Assembly: GCF_021650705.1 (NCBI RefSeq)
Contig: NZ_CP087138.1
Coordinates: 2,914,001 to 2,978,000 of the forward strand
Length of the DNA: 64,000 nucleotides
Direction: 5' to 3'
Source: Pseudomonas sp. KNUC1026
GTDB lineage: Bacteria > Pseudomonadota > Gammaproteobacteria > Pseudomonadales > Pseudomonadaceae
The position numbers were made by a program, and so were the translations under genes. The notes below the pieces were generated by a model, which did no database searches, was not told the DNA's origin, and was given only the letters and a program-made list of their open reading frames with translations. Numbering within the stretch: the first letter of the stretch is position 1; each line of letters begins with the position of its first letter. Shown here one piece after another: positions 27,698 through 36,678 of the stretch.

Positions 27698-28639
27698 ATG
27701 CCCAACCCTGACTCGGCTCAATGGGCCTTCAAACTGCGGCACATGGAAGTGTTCCGCGCGGTGATGCTCACCGGCTCAGTAAGCGCGGCGGCCAAGCTGC
27801 TGTACGTGTCGCAACCGGCGGTGAGCAAGCTGCTGCAATACGTTGAGGCCCGGCTGGGTTATCGCCTGTTCCAGCGCATCAACAACCGCCTGGTGCCCAC
27901 GGCCGAAGCCCATACGCTCTACCGTGAAGTGGAGCGGGTCTACCAGGCTGCCCAGGCGGTCAACGACTGCGCCCGTGCATTGGCCGAGCACCCAGAGCGG
28001 CAATTGCGGGTGTGTTGCAGTGCGTCGCTGTCCACGGTGCTCATTCCCCACGCTCTGGCGGTGTTGAAGCAGGAGTGGCCGGGGCTGGATATCCAGTGGC
28101 AAACCACCCTGATCAGCGACATGCCCGCACAGTTGCTCGGCAAGCGCGTGGACCTTGCAGTGGCGGCCCTGCCGGTGCACCACGACCATCTGCACTCTCA
28201 GGCTTTCATGCGCGGGCGGATGGTGGCGGTGCTGCCGCCCGGGCATGTCTGGGCCGGCCAACCGGAGTTGAGCTTGCAGGCACTGGCGGGTGAGCCGCTG
28301 CTGCTGTTTCGCCCGGACATGCCGTTCGGCCGTCTGCTGGCAGCCAACTTCGAGCGCCGGGGCCTGGCCTGGCGTTCGGTACTGGATTTCACCAATGCCG
28401 TAGAGGGAGTGGCGCTGGTGCGCCATGGCCTGGGCCTGAGCATCATCGACGAGTTCGTTGCCCAGGGCAGCGGCCTGGCGGTGGTGCCGTTGGCCGAAGA
28501 CATCAGCTTCGATATCAGCTTTGTGTATTCACGTTTCGAGCCGTTGCCTGAGGCGGCGCGGCAGATGATGCGGGTATTGCTGGCCGAGGCGCAGCGCTTG
28601 GGGCGCGCCATTGAAGGGTTCGAGATGCCGGCGGGGTGA
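27698..28639 (+). CDS. LysR-family transcriptional regulator
   Basis: A 313-residue regulator with an N-terminal winged helix-turn-helix (MEVFRAVMLTGSVSAAAKLLYVSQPAVSKLLQYVEARLGYRLF, residues about 12-55) and a C-terminal substrate-binding domain (SMPAQLLGKRVDLAVAALPV, GVALVRHGLGLSIIDEFVA). It belongs to the subgroup that often controls catabolism of sugar acids and amino acids. Divergent from the COG3618-MFS-SDR-TIM operon, it is its likely regulator. ATG 27698 follows TAAGG. Confidence 0.9.
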   Translation: MPNPDSAQWAFKLRHMEVFRAVMLTGSVSAAAKLLYVSQPAVSKLLQYVEARLGYRLFQRINNRLVPTAEAHTLYREVERVYQAAQAVNDCARALAEHPERQLRVCCSASLSTVLIPHALAVLKQEWPGLDIQWQTTLISDMPAQLLGKRVDLAVAALPVHHDHLHSQAFMRGRMVAVLPPGHVWAGQPELSLQALAGEPLLLFRPDMPFGRLLAANFERRGLAWRSVLDFTNAVEGVALVRHGLGLSIIDEFVAQGSGLAVVPLAEDISFDISFVYSRFEPLPEAARQMMRVLLAEAQRLGRAIEGFEMPAG

Positions 28640-28654
28640 ACCCCAGCCCCTGGC

Positions 28655-29542
28655 CTAGCCCGGCATGCACTCGACGGTGAGATGGCGAATCTCATGCACG
28701 GGGGCCAAGCGTTCACGCACACGCTCGGTGCTCTGTGCGCCCACCACGCTGACGATCGCCGCGTGCGCTTGCGGGCCGATCCTCCAAACGTGCAGGTCAG
28801 TGATCTGCAGGCTCTCCCCTGCCAGGCACTCGCGGATTTCCTGAGCCACCTGATCATCGGCCCGGTCCAGCAGCACTGCCGCAGAGGCGTGCATCAATGC
28901 CCATGCCCAGCGCGCGATGACCAGCGCCCCCACCACGCCCATCAACGGGTCGAGCCACCCCCAATCCAGGTAGCGCCCAGCCAGCAGCGCGACGATGGCC
29001 AGTACCGAGGTGAGCGCATCGGCCAGCACATGCACATAGGCTGAGCGCAGGTTGTTGTCGCCGTGGTGGCTATGTTCATGCTCGTGGTCGTGCTCATGGA
29101 TGTGGCCATGGCCTAGCAGCAAGGCACTGGCGATGTTCACGAACAGGCCCAGCAATGCGACCCAGATGGCAGTGCCGAAAGCGACCGAAGAGGGTTGCAG
29201 CAAGCGGGCAATCGATTCGACCGCGATGCCCAGCGCGACCAGGCCAAGCACCAGCGCCGAGGCAAACCCCGCCAGGTCGCCGACCTTGCCGGTTCCGAAG
29301 CTGTACTTGCCACTGCTGGCATGGCGCCGAGCGTAGGCATAAGCCACCGCTGCGATCCCCAAGGCGCCGGCGTGCGTAGCCATGTGCAAGCCATCGGCCA
29401 GCAGCGCCATGGAACCGGTTACGTAGCCCGCTGCGATCTCCGCAACCATCATCACCACCGTAAGCAGCACGACCCACCGTGTGCGGCGTGCGTTTTCGTC
29501 GTGGTGGCTGCCCAGAAACTGGTGGTCATGGGTGGCACTCAT
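28655..29542 (-). CDS. dmeF: DmeF-type cation diffusion facilitator (Co/Ni/Zn efflux)
   Basis: A 295-residue, six-span CDF exporter that removes divalent metal from the cytoplasm. Metal residues are visible in TM2 (ALLADGLHMATHAG) and TM5 (YVHVLADALTS). A histidine-rich cytoplasmic loop (HGHIHEHDHEHEHSHH) follows TM4 at residues about 150-165. The start MSATHDHQFLGSHHDENARR at 29542 has GGGAGA upstream and is the DmeF N-terminus; longer in-frame starts are rejected. DmeF proteins usually export cobalt and nickel. C-tract dyads upstream (29561-29612) suggest control by an RcnR/DmeR-type sensor. Confidence 0.9.
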   Translation of the reverse strand: MSATHDHQFLGSHHDENARRTRWVVLLTVVMMVAEIAAGYVTGSMALLADGLHMATHAGALGIAAVAYAYARRHASSGKYSFGTGKVGDLAGFASALVLGLVALGIAVESIARLLQPSSVAFGTAIWVALLGLFVNIASALLLGHGHIHEHDHEHEHSHHGDNNLRSAYVHVLADALTSVLAIVALLAGRYLDWGWLDPLMGVVGALVIARWAWALMHASAAVLLDRADDQVAQEIRECLAGESLQITDLHVWRIGPQAHAAIVSVVGAQSTERVRERLAPVHEIRHLTVECMPG

Positions 29543-29560
29543 GCGAATCTCCCTTGTTGC

Positions 29561-29612
29561 ATACCCCCCATAGGTATACGAAGCGGACTTTGTCATACCC
29601 CCCTCCCCTATG
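29561..29612. promoter_or_regulatory. Tandem C-tract dyads, candidate RcnR/DmeR-type operators
   Basis: Two dyads flank the dmeF promoter region. The first, ATACC-N7-GGTAT at 29561-29577, contains a run of six C. The second, CATA (29594-29597) with TATG (29609-29612), encloses C6-T-C4. Metal sensors of the CsoR/RcnR class recognise A/T dyads around a G/C tract, so these are good candidates for nickel/cobalt-responsive sites. No such regulator gene is in the window. Confidence 0.5.
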
Positions 29613-29658
29613 GCAAGCTGGCCACTCTCTCCTGGCTCGTTAAAGGCTGCCCCCGCCC

Positions 29659-30009
29659 ATGTACTGGATTGTGTGCAAGTACCTGCTGACCGCAGGCGTC
29701 GTGGTAATGGTCTCGGAGCTGGCCAAGCGCAGCGACAAGCTCGGCGGCCTGGTGGCGGCGCTGCCACTGGTTACCGTGCTCACATTGATATGGCTGTACC
29801 TGGAGCAGCAGAGCGCGGAGAAGATCGCCAACCATGCCTGGTACACCTTCTGGTACGTGGTGCCGACCCTGCCGATGTTTCTGATCTTTCCGTTGCTGCT
29901 GCCCAGGCTGGGCTTCTGGTGGACGCTGGGTATCAGCGTGGTGGTGACGATGGCCGCATTTGCGGCCTTCGCGGTGGTGATGCGCAGGTTTGGCGTCGAC
30001 CTGCTGTAG
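29659..30009 (+). CDS. DUF3147-like small membrane protein
   Basis: A 116-residue protein with four predicted membrane spans (residues about 4-20, 28-47, 62-82, 88-108). The segment VVVMVSELAKRSDKLGGLVAALPLVTVLTLIWLYLE matches the DUF3147 family of small inner-membrane proteins of unknown function. It is convergent with the chemoreceptor gene with no gap (stops at 30009 and 30010). No functional partner is evident. Confidence 0.75.
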   Translation: MYWIVCKYLLTAGVVVMVSELAKRSDKLGGLVAALPLVTVLTLIWLYLEQQSAEKIANHAWYTFWYVVPTLPMFLIFPLLLPRLGFWWTLGISVVVTMAAFAAFAVVMRRFGVDLL

Positions 30010-31635
30010 TCAGACCTTGAACCGTGCCACGCCTTGATTCAACTCGGCGGCAAGGCGAGCCAGCTCACCGCTCGACACGCTGATCTGGCTTACGCCGTGG
30101 GCCGATTGCACGGAGAGGTCGCGGATGTTGACGATGTTGCGGTCCACTTCGCGCGCCACCTGAGCCTGCTGCTCGGCGGCGCTGGCAATCACCAGGTTGC
30201 GCTCGGAAATCTGCGAGATCGAGGCGGTGATTTCGCTCAACGCAGCCCCCGCCGCCAGGGCTTTCTCCAGGGTTTGCCCGGCCAGCTTGCTGGAACTGGT
30301 CATCGACGCCAGCGCCTGGCTGGAGCCCCCGCGCATTGCAGTGATCATCTGGTCGATCTCCAGGGTCGATTGCTGGGTGCGGTGAGCCAGCGCACGCACT
30401 TCATCGGCCACTACCGCAAAGCCCCTGCCCGACTCACCTGCCCGCGCCGCCTCGATGGCCGCATTGAGCGCCAGCAAGTTGGTTTGCTCGGCGATGGCGC
30501 GGATGACGTCCAGCACCTTGCCGATGTCCTGGGATTGTGTGGCCAGGCTCTCCACCTGCGCGAAGGTAGTCTGCACATCACCGCTGAGCGCCTGGATCGC
30601 GCTGACCGTCTCCTCCACCCGAGCACGGCCCAGTTGCGCCGATTCACTCGATTGGCTGGATGCTTCAGAGGTGGAAACAGCGTTGCGCGCCACCTCCTCC
30701 ACTGCCGTGGTCATTTCGTTGATAGCGGTGGCGGCTTGCTCGATTTCATCGTTCTGGCGATTCACTCCGCGGCTGGAATCCTGCGTCACGCCATCGAGCT
30801 GGCCGGCGGAGCTTGCCAGTTGCCCGGCCGACTGGCGAATCAGCTGCAAGGTGCCGCGCAGGCTGTGCTGCATCGCCGCCAGGGCACGGAACAGGCGCGT
30901 CACTTCATCGTTGCCGTGCTCCGGCAAGGGTTGAGTGAGGTCGCCGGCCGCCACGGTTTCCGCAGCCTTCACCGCCTCGCTCAGCGGGCCCACGATGCTG
31001 CGGGTAAGCCATAGCGCCAGGCCGACCGTGGCCAGCGCTGCCAGCAATACGAACGCTGCTACCACGGTAAGAGACCTGGAATACTGTGCGCCAGAGGCCG
31101 TGCCTTCAGCATCGATGCGCTGGTTGTAGAAGTCGGATAACGCAGCCAGTTGGTTTCCCGAGTCGTCGACCACCTTCTTCATGTCCACCAGCAGCAGGGC
31201 GTTCAGCTCTTCGTGCTTGCCTTGGTCGGCGAGCATGAATGAACGGCTCAAGTTGCTTTGGTATTGGCCCAGCGTGGCCTTGAACGGTTCATAGAGCACG
31301 CGCTCCTCAGGGGTGTCGACGAAGCCCTCCAGCAATTTGAGCTTGTCGTTGAGGAACTGCATGCGGGCGTCCATCTGTGATTTGTAGGTAGGGGCGTTCT
31401 TCGGGTCCGTGTCCAGCGCCAGACGCAGGGAAATCGTGCGGATACGCAGCATCGCCTCACGGATGTCGGCGACGGCCCGCATGCTGGGGACCCAGTTGGT
31501 TTCGACCGTCACCTCGCTCTGGCGGATGGTCGACATCTGGAACAATGCGAAGCCGCCGAGCAAAGCGACCAGCAGGGCAATCAGGGTGAAGCCCAAACCC
31601 GCACGGCGTGCGATCGTCAGGTGGCGCAGATGCAT
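30010..31635 (-). CDS. Methyl-accepting chemotaxis protein with four-helix-bundle sensor
   Basis: A 541-residue transmembrane chemoreceptor. TM1 (residues about 13-35) and TM2 (about 190-212) flank a periplasmic 4HB_MCP domain ([35 protein letters not shown]). A HAMP linker ([22 protein letters not shown]) and the cytoplasmic signalling hairpin follow, with the conserved tip [24 protein letters not shown]. It lacks the C-terminal CheR-tethering pentapeptide. It would steer swimming by controlling CheA. The ligand is not predictable; 4HB receptors often bind small organic acids. Confidence 0.93.
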   Translation of the reverse strand: MHLRHLTIARRAGLGFTLIALLVALLGGFALFQMSTIRQSEVTVETNWVPSMRAVADIREAMLRIRTISLRLALDTDPKNAPTYKSQMDARMQFLNDKLKLLEGFVDTPEERVLYEPFKATLGQYQSNLSRSFMLADQGKHEELNALLLVDMKKVVDDSGNQLAALSDFYNQRIDAEGTASGAQYSRSLTVVAAFVLLAALATVGLALWLTRSIVGPLSEAVKAAETVAAGDLTQPLPEHGNDEVTRLFRALAAMQHSLRGTLQLIRQSAGQLASSAGQLDGVTQDSSRGVNRQNDEIEQAATAINEMTTAVEEVARNAVSTSEASSQSSESAQLGRARVEETVSAIQALSGDVQTTFAQVESLATQSQDIGKVLDVIRAIAEQTNLLALNAAIEAARAGESGRGFAVVADEVRALAHRTQQSTLEIDQMITAMRGGSSQALASMTSSSKLAGQTLEKALAAGAALSEITASISQISERNLVIASAAEQQAQVAREVDRNIVNIRDLSVQSAHGVSQISVSSGELARLAAELNQGVARFKV

Positions 31636-31878
31636 GAACAGGCCCTCGGTCCGTGGTTATTCTTGTAGAGCGCACGCGCAGTTGTCGTACGACTTATCAC
31701 CGCCTATCGGCAGGAAGATGCTGTTCTTTAAGGGCATTCACGGATTATTCATGGATCCGTTGCCGGTGGCCGGCCATCCGTCTATCGACCAACGGCGGTT
31801 AGACATTTGCCTGGAACGCCGATAGCCTGAAAAACAGAGATCGTTCTGTCATAGCTTCGCAATACGCTGGAGGCCACC

Positions 31879-32142
31879 ATGGACAATATCTATGTACTGA
31901 TCGAGCACGGGCAGGAGCAAGGCGAAGCCTACCTGCTGGGCTGGTTCGACAGCGAAGCCACTGCGCAGGAGGCAGCGGTGAAGATGGAGTGGGAGGCTTA
32001 CCGGGAGGCGCTCAAGCATGAGCGGTTCTGGAGTGGGGAGCCCTTACTGCCTCCCGACCAGGCGGAGCACAAGCGGTTCTGGGTGAAGCCGCTGCCACGG
32101 TTCCCGTATGCGGAGGTGCCGCGGGGAGCGGGCGTGCACTAA
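31879..32142 (+). CDS. Small hypothetical acidic protein
   Basis: An 87-residue protein of unknown function, rich in Glu, Trp and Pro (LGWFDSEATAQEAAVKMEWEAYREAL, then KRFWVKPLPRFPYAEVPRG). No signal peptide or membrane span. The ATG has a GGAGG ribosome site nine bases upstream, which supports real translation. It overlaps the convergent formyltransferase gene by four bases and marks the boundary between core genome and the polysaccharide island. Confidence 0.6.
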   Translation: MDNIYVLIEHGQEQGEAYLLGWFDSEATAQEAAVKMEWEAYREALKHERFWSGEPLLPPDQAEHKRFWVKPLPRFPYAEVPRGAGVH

Positions 32143-33308
32143 TCCAGCAAAAACTCGTACTGCTGCGGGGAAACATAATCGATGAGCCGGCGCCCAGACA
32201 TATCACGGCGTTCAATATCGGCGCCCTGCCCTACTAGCCAGCGGAAGAATCTAGTGTCGCTTGTTTTAAGGGCATGGTCCTTGGCATACATGAGTACCGT
32301 CGTGCCCTTGCCATTGCTCGCGTTTATGTCTGCACCGGCTGCCAGCAGTGCTCGAGCTGTCTGCTCGAAGCCGTTGTAGCAGGCTACCATCAGCAAAGAC
32401 CATCCCATCTCATTGCGGTCATCGATGCTGCATAGGCCGAGCAAGGCTTGTGATAGATCGGCCAATTCTCGCGCTTGAGCAATAGCAAACACTTCGCTTT
32501 GGCGGTCACGAAACAGCTGGATGTTGTAATCAATGGTCGCGTATTCGACGTAGGTAACTGCATCGAGCACTAAGTTACCGGCCTGCTGACTAGAGCGCGT
32601 ATCGGTTATCAGGCAGTTGACGAAACGCTCCCCCTCAACCATAGGCAACTGGTAGTTCCGAAAGGCATAGGCCCTGACCTGCCGCGACACTTGCCACGCG
32701 GTCTGCATCAAGTTGACTTTCAGGCAGCTGAAATCAATGGATTGTTTAGAGAAATAAGTCGATTGCGTCGCCGGCTGAGGGTATGGCGACACATGCCCCT
32801 GCACCAGCGCCTGAACGTGTTCATCGAATAACAGGCAACTGGCCTCGATGCATTTGAGATACAGATCCTTGGCGCAATGCCCTTCGGCCAGCTCGAATGT
32901 ACGTTGCGCAATCAGCTCTCCGGTGTCGATACCCGCATCAATCACATGGAGCGACACCCCTGCCTCCCGATCACTATTGAGAACAGGCCAGACTGCGGTA
33001 TACATCCCTTTGTAGCGCGGCAGCAGAGAGAAATGAATGTTGTAGCAGCGCGCCTGGTTGAACCGCTCAGGGCGTACGATCCTGTCGAATTCGAGAGAGA
33101 GGAACAGCGTTGCTTGATCGTAGGCCTGAGCGAGCGTTATTTCAGCGATACCCAGTGTTCGAGCTTGGCGCTTGAGTGACCGCTGCCAGCCATCGTCTCC
33201 GCTATCGTTGGAGTTGCAAACAACCGCCAGCGCTTGGTTGCCAAACAGGCGGACAAGGGTATTCAGGGCATGTACGGCGATGTTGTTTTTGCCAGCGACG
33301 ATGATCAT
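32139..33308 (-). CDS. Sugar N-formyltransferase fused to ankyrin repeats (QdtF-like)
   Basis: A 389-residue two-part protein. Residues 1 to about 230 are a formyltransferase (MIIVAGKNNIAVHAL start, the core YNIHFSLLPRYKGMYTAVWPVLNSDREAGVSLHVIDAGIDTGELIAQ with catalytic Asn, His and Asp). The C-terminal third carries two to three ankyrin repeats (GWSLLMVACYNGFEQTARALLAAGADINASNGKGTTVLMYA). This layout matches QdtF of Providencia, which formylates dTDP-3-amino-3,6-dideoxyglucose using N10-formyl-THF and whose ankyrin part binds a second nucleotide sugar (established). The adjacent FdtB-type aminotransferase would make the 3-amino substrate. ATG 33308 is chosen over TTG 33314 because of the GGGAG spacing. 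Confidence 0.85.
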   Translation of the reverse strand: MIIVAGKNNIAVHALNTLVRLFGNQALAVVCNSNDSGDDGWQRSLKRQARTLGIAEITLAQAYDQATLFLSLEFDRIVRPERFNQARCYNIHFSLLPRYKGMYTAVWPVLNSDREAGVSLHVIDAGIDTGELIAQRTFELAEGHCAKDLYLKCIEASCLLFDEHVQALVQGHVSPYPQPATQSTYFSKQSIDFSCLKVNLMQTAWQVSRQVRAYAFRNYQLPMVEGERFVNCLITDTRSSQQAGNLVLDAVTYVEYATIDYNIQLFRDRQSEVFAIAQARELADLSQALLGLCSIDDRNEMGWSLLMVACYNGFEQTARALLAAGADINASNGKGTTVLMYAKDHALKTSDTRFFRWLVGQGADIERRDMSGRRLIDYVSPQQYEFLLD

Positions 33309-33320
33309 CGGCAACTCCCA

Positions 33321-34436
33321 TCAAACGCCGAAAGCGTTGCAGGCATCGATCACCTGGGTAACCTCAGCCTCGGTCATTACCGGGCTTATTGGCAGGCTTA
33401 CCACCTGCGCATGAATGCGCTCGGTGATCGGCAGCGAGAGCCCCGCCCACTCTGAATATGCATTCTGCTTATGCGGCGGGATCGGATAGTGAATGAGGGT
33501 TTCGACACCGCGGCTCGCCATGTGCTGCTGGAAAAGCTCACGCTCTGCGGTGCGAGCAACGAACAGATGCCATACATGATCCAGCGCCCCTTCGGCGCCT
33601 CCCTCGCAAGCTGGCATGTGCAGCCTCGGGTTGTCGATGCACGCCAGGTAGCGCGCAGCGACGTGCCGCCGACGCTGAGTCTGCTCATCTAGGTACCTGA
33701 GTTTGACGCTCAGCATGGCGGCCTGGATCTCGTCGAGGCGACTGTTCACACCTCGATAATCGTTCAGATATTTGGTATGGGAGCCATAGTTGCGCAGTGC
33801 CCGGAGGACCTTTGCAAGCTCGCCATCCTGAGTGGTTATAGCACCGGCATCTCCCAAGGCGCCCAGGTTTTTGCCTGGGTAGAAGCTGAATCCCGAGGCA
33901 TTCCCCCACGCCCCCGCTCGCACTCCGGCGCGCTGGGCGCCGTGTGCCTGAGCACTGTCTTCGAGGACCAACAGGCCATGCGCTCGCGCCAAGGCGGTTA
34001 CCGCCTGCATCTCCGCCAGTTGGCCGTACAGATGCACAGCGAGGATCACACGTGTACGCGAAGTAATGGCTTGCTCGGTGGCTTGGAGGCACAGGTTGAA
34101 ACTGGATGGCGACGGCTCAACCAAGACCGGTGTCAAACCGTTCTCGGTGACTGCCAGGATGGAAGCAATATAAGTATTGGCGGGGACGATCACCTCGTCG
34201 CCATCCTTGAGCTTGCCCATTTCTTTCCAGGCGCGCAGGGTGAGCACAAGTGCATCGAGGCCATTGGCGACGCCGATGCAATGGGCAGTGCCACAGTAAC
34301 TGGCAAACTGTTGCTCGAAAGCCTGGAGATGCGGGCCTTGGATGTACCAGCCGGAGGCGATGACCTGAGCGACGGCGGCGTTGAGTTCGTCGGCCAGCGC
34401 GGTATTGAGGGTTTTCAGATCAAGGAAACTGACCAT
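33321..34436 (-). CDS. fdtB: FdtB/QdtB-type dTDP-3-keto-6-deoxyhexose aminotransferase
   Basis: A 371-residue PLP-dependent DegT/DnrJ/EryC1-family enzyme. Family hallmarks are [66 protein letters not shown], and the PLP-lysine segment [19 protein letters not shown]. It transfers an amino group to C3 of a dTDP-3-keto-6-deoxy sugar. Its product would be the substrate of the downstream formyltransferase, 12 bases away. The 3,4-ketoisomerase (FdtA/QdtA) and RmlA/RmlB that would supply it are not in the window, so they must be encoded elsewhere if the pathway is active. Confidence 0.85.
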   Translation of the reverse strand: MVSFLDLKTLNTALADELNAAVAQVIASGWYIQGPHLQAFEQQFASYCGTAHCIGVANGLDALVLTLRAWKEMGKLKDGDEVIVPANTYIASILAVTENGLTPVLVEPSPSSFNLCLQATEQAITSRTRVILAVHLYGQLAEMQAVTALARAHGLLVLEDSAQAHGAQRAGVRAGAWGNASGFSFYPGKNLGALGDAGAITTQDGELAKVLRALRNYGSHTKYLNDYRGVNSRLDEIQAAMLSVKLRYLDEQTQRRRHVAARYLACIDNPRLHMPACEGGAEGALDHVWHLFVARTAERELFQQHMASRGVETLIHYPIPPHKQNAYSEWAGLSLPITERIHAQVVSLPISPVMTEAEVTQVIDACNAFGV

Positions 34437-34489
34437 TTACTGCTCCTGCGTGGCACAAGCCAATGATTTTGAAGCCACCGAACAGTGCC

Positions 34490-36511
34490 TTATTCATTCG
34501 GCAGCGGTCTGCCAGTTTTCTGCGTATTGCCCATCTGAAGATACTTCCAGTCGACGATATCAGACTGGGGCGAATACCCGCTCACGACCTGTTGAAGCAA
34601 TGTCCGAACAGCGGTCAGATCTCCTGACTTAAGTAGAGACTCGAACTGGCGAAGCGCCTCTTTGAGTTCATCCCAATGCAGGTAGGTTTCCACAGCCGTC
34701 ATGATCATTGGATGACTTGTCTGTTCGACGTTGTCTCCTATTAAAAGCTCTTCGTAGAGCTTTTCCCCGGGGCGCAGCCCTGTGTAATTGATTTCTATGT
34801 CACCGTCAGGCTGGGCATCGCAGCATACAGACAAACCAGCCAAGTGAATCATTCGTTCAGCCAGCTCGGCTATGCGTACAGGCTCGCCCATATCGAGCAC
34901 GAACACATCTCCTCCCTTGCCCATCGAGCCGGCTTGAATAACCAGTTGGGCCGCTTCGGGAATAGTCATGAAATAACGGGTGATTTGCGGGTGAGTAACA
35001 GTGACTGGCCCGCCATTCTTGATCTGCTGAGTGAACAGCGGAATGACGGAGCCAGAAGACCCTAGCACATTGCCAAATCGGACCATCGTGAAACGGGTGC
35101 GATTGACTTGCGCAATGTTGTCACTGTCTCCGTACAGCACCGGTGCAGCACTGCGGCTCAATGCCTGGAGCACCAGCTCGGCAAGGCGTTTAGTACTGCC
35201 CATGACATTTGTCGGCCTGACAGCCTTGTCAGTGGAAACTAGAACAAATTGCTCGACGCCACAGCGCAAGGCAGCTTCGGCAGCACGCAAAGTGCCAAAT
35301 ACATTGTTGTAAAAACCTTCAGCAATGTTGTGCTCGACAATCGGCACGTGTTTGTAAGCTGCGGCATGATAGACCGTCTGAACAGACCAGGTACTCATGA
35401 TCTCATGCAAATGAATCGAATCTCTGACAGAGCCCAATATCGGTATCAACTCGCATGTTGATTTCCGAGCACGCGCAGTCGCCTCCAATTCACCGGACAC
35501 CGAATAAAGATTGAACTCGCTATGCTCCAGCAGGATCAGACGCTCAGGCCCTATAGCGAGGATCTGGCGGCATAACTCCGAGCCGATCGAGCCGCCGGCG
35601 CCTGTCACCAATACCGTCTTGCCGAATACACAGTGTGCAAGCAGATCCGATTGTGCGGGGACAGTATCGCGCCCAAGAAGGTCTGAGATCTCGACTTCGC
35701 GGATATCATCCACATCCAGATTGCCACTCGCCAGGTCCGAATAGGCGGGTATGGTTCGTACCGGAACAGGGTACTGCTCCAGAAGCAAGAGCACTTCGCG
35801 ACGCCGGCTGCGCGAGACCGAAGGCAGTGCCAAAAGGATCTCCGAAGCGCCAGTGGCTTTCAACATGGAGCCAATCTTGCGAGGGGAGTAGACGAGCAGC
35901 CCGGCAATAACACGGTTCGTTATACGGGAGTCGTCATCGATGAATGCGACGGGACGAACACTGCGGCTCATGCGCAGCGCCGCAACGAGTTGATTACCCG
36001 CTGAGCCAGCACCGTAGATGGCAACCTTGGCTACATTTTTCTGACGGTTGGAAAACGGGACGAGTCCCGGTACAGCGAATCCGGTACCCAGAAAGTATTG
36101 GCGCATCGCCAGGCGCAGGCCGCCTATCAAGACCAAGCTCAACCACCAGTAATTGAAGATGATGGAGCGCGGTACCGCATAACTTCGGTTCGAGTACCAA
36201 AAAAGCGCGACCCCCAGCACCAGGGTTGCCAAGGTAACCGCCTTGAAAATTGTGACCAGCGCGTCATTACCCATATAGCGGAGAACCGCCCGATACATAC
36301 CCATGCGCGCAAAGAAAGGGACGGCAATGAGCGGTGCCAGGCAAAAAAGCTGCCAGTGGAATACCAGAGGGGCAAGTGGCGCTTCAAGCCCTAGCCGCGT
36401 CAAGAAGGACAACCACAAAGACAGACACACAAGGAGTATGTCGACCGACACCTGCAGCATACGTTTCCGACGCCGGGGCATTGCCAGAAGCCAAGCTTTG
36501 AATGATTCCAT
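34490..36511 (-). CDS. wbpM: WbpM-type membrane UDP-GlcNAc 4,6-dehydratase
   Basis: A 673-residue dehydratase of the WbpM/PglF/CapD family. Four N-terminal membrane spans (to residue about 125) precede a CoA-binding-like Rossmann region (KVAIYGAGSAGNQLVAALR) and the SDR dehydratase domain (VLVTGAGGSIGSELCRQIL, HAAAYKHVPIVEHN, VSTDKAVRPTNVMGSTKRLAE with the Met-x3-Lys active site, MVRFGNVLGSSGSVIPLF). It converts UDP-GlcNAc to UDP-4-keto-6-deoxy-HexNAc at the inner membrane. This product is the substrate for the PglE-like aminotransferase encoded at 52433. It is the standard boundary gene of Pseudomonas O-antigen loci. Confidence 0.93.
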   Translation of the reverse strand: MESFKAWLLAMPRRRKRMLQVSVDILLVCLSLWLSFLTRLGLEAPLAPLVFHWQLFCLAPLIAVPFFARMGMYRAVLRYMGNDALVTIFKAVTLATLVLGVALFWYSNRSYAVPRSIIFNYWWLSLVLIGGLRLAMRQYFLGTGFAVPGLVPFSNRQKNVAKVAIYGAGSAGNQLVAALRMSRSVRPVAFIDDDSRITNRVIAGLLVYSPRKIGSMLKATGASEILLALPSVSRSRRREVLLLLEQYPVPVRTIPAYSDLASGNLDVDDIREVEISDLLGRDTVPAQSDLLAHCVFGKTVLVTGAGGSIGSELCRQILAIGPERLILLEHSEFNLYSVSGELEATARARKSTCELIPILGSVRDSIHLHEIMSTWSVQTVYHAAAYKHVPIVEHNIAEGFYNNVFGTLRAAEAALRCGVEQFVLVSTDKAVRPTNVMGSTKRLAELVLQALSRSAAPVLYGDSDNIAQVNRTRFTMVRFGNVLGSSGSVIPLFTQQIKNGGPVTVTHPQITRYFMTIPEAAQLVIQAGSMGKGGDVFVLDMGEPVRIAELAERMIHLAGLSVCCDAQPDGDIEINYTGLRPGEKLYEELLIGDNVEQTSHPMIMTAVETYLHWDELKEALRQFESLLKSGDLTAVRTLLQQVVSGYSPQSDIVDWKYLQMGNTQKTGRPLPNE

Positions 36512-36678
36512 ACTTTCCCGCCTGAGCGCCTTCCTGAAACGTGCCAGAGGCGCGCATTTTATCAGGTGTTCACGCCTGCGGGCTCATCGAAAGACGACCT
36601 GCACGCGAATTTGGCGTCTATGACCCACTCAACGCTCAAGAGTTGAATTTCAAGGCTTTACGCATCGCAAGACTATTC

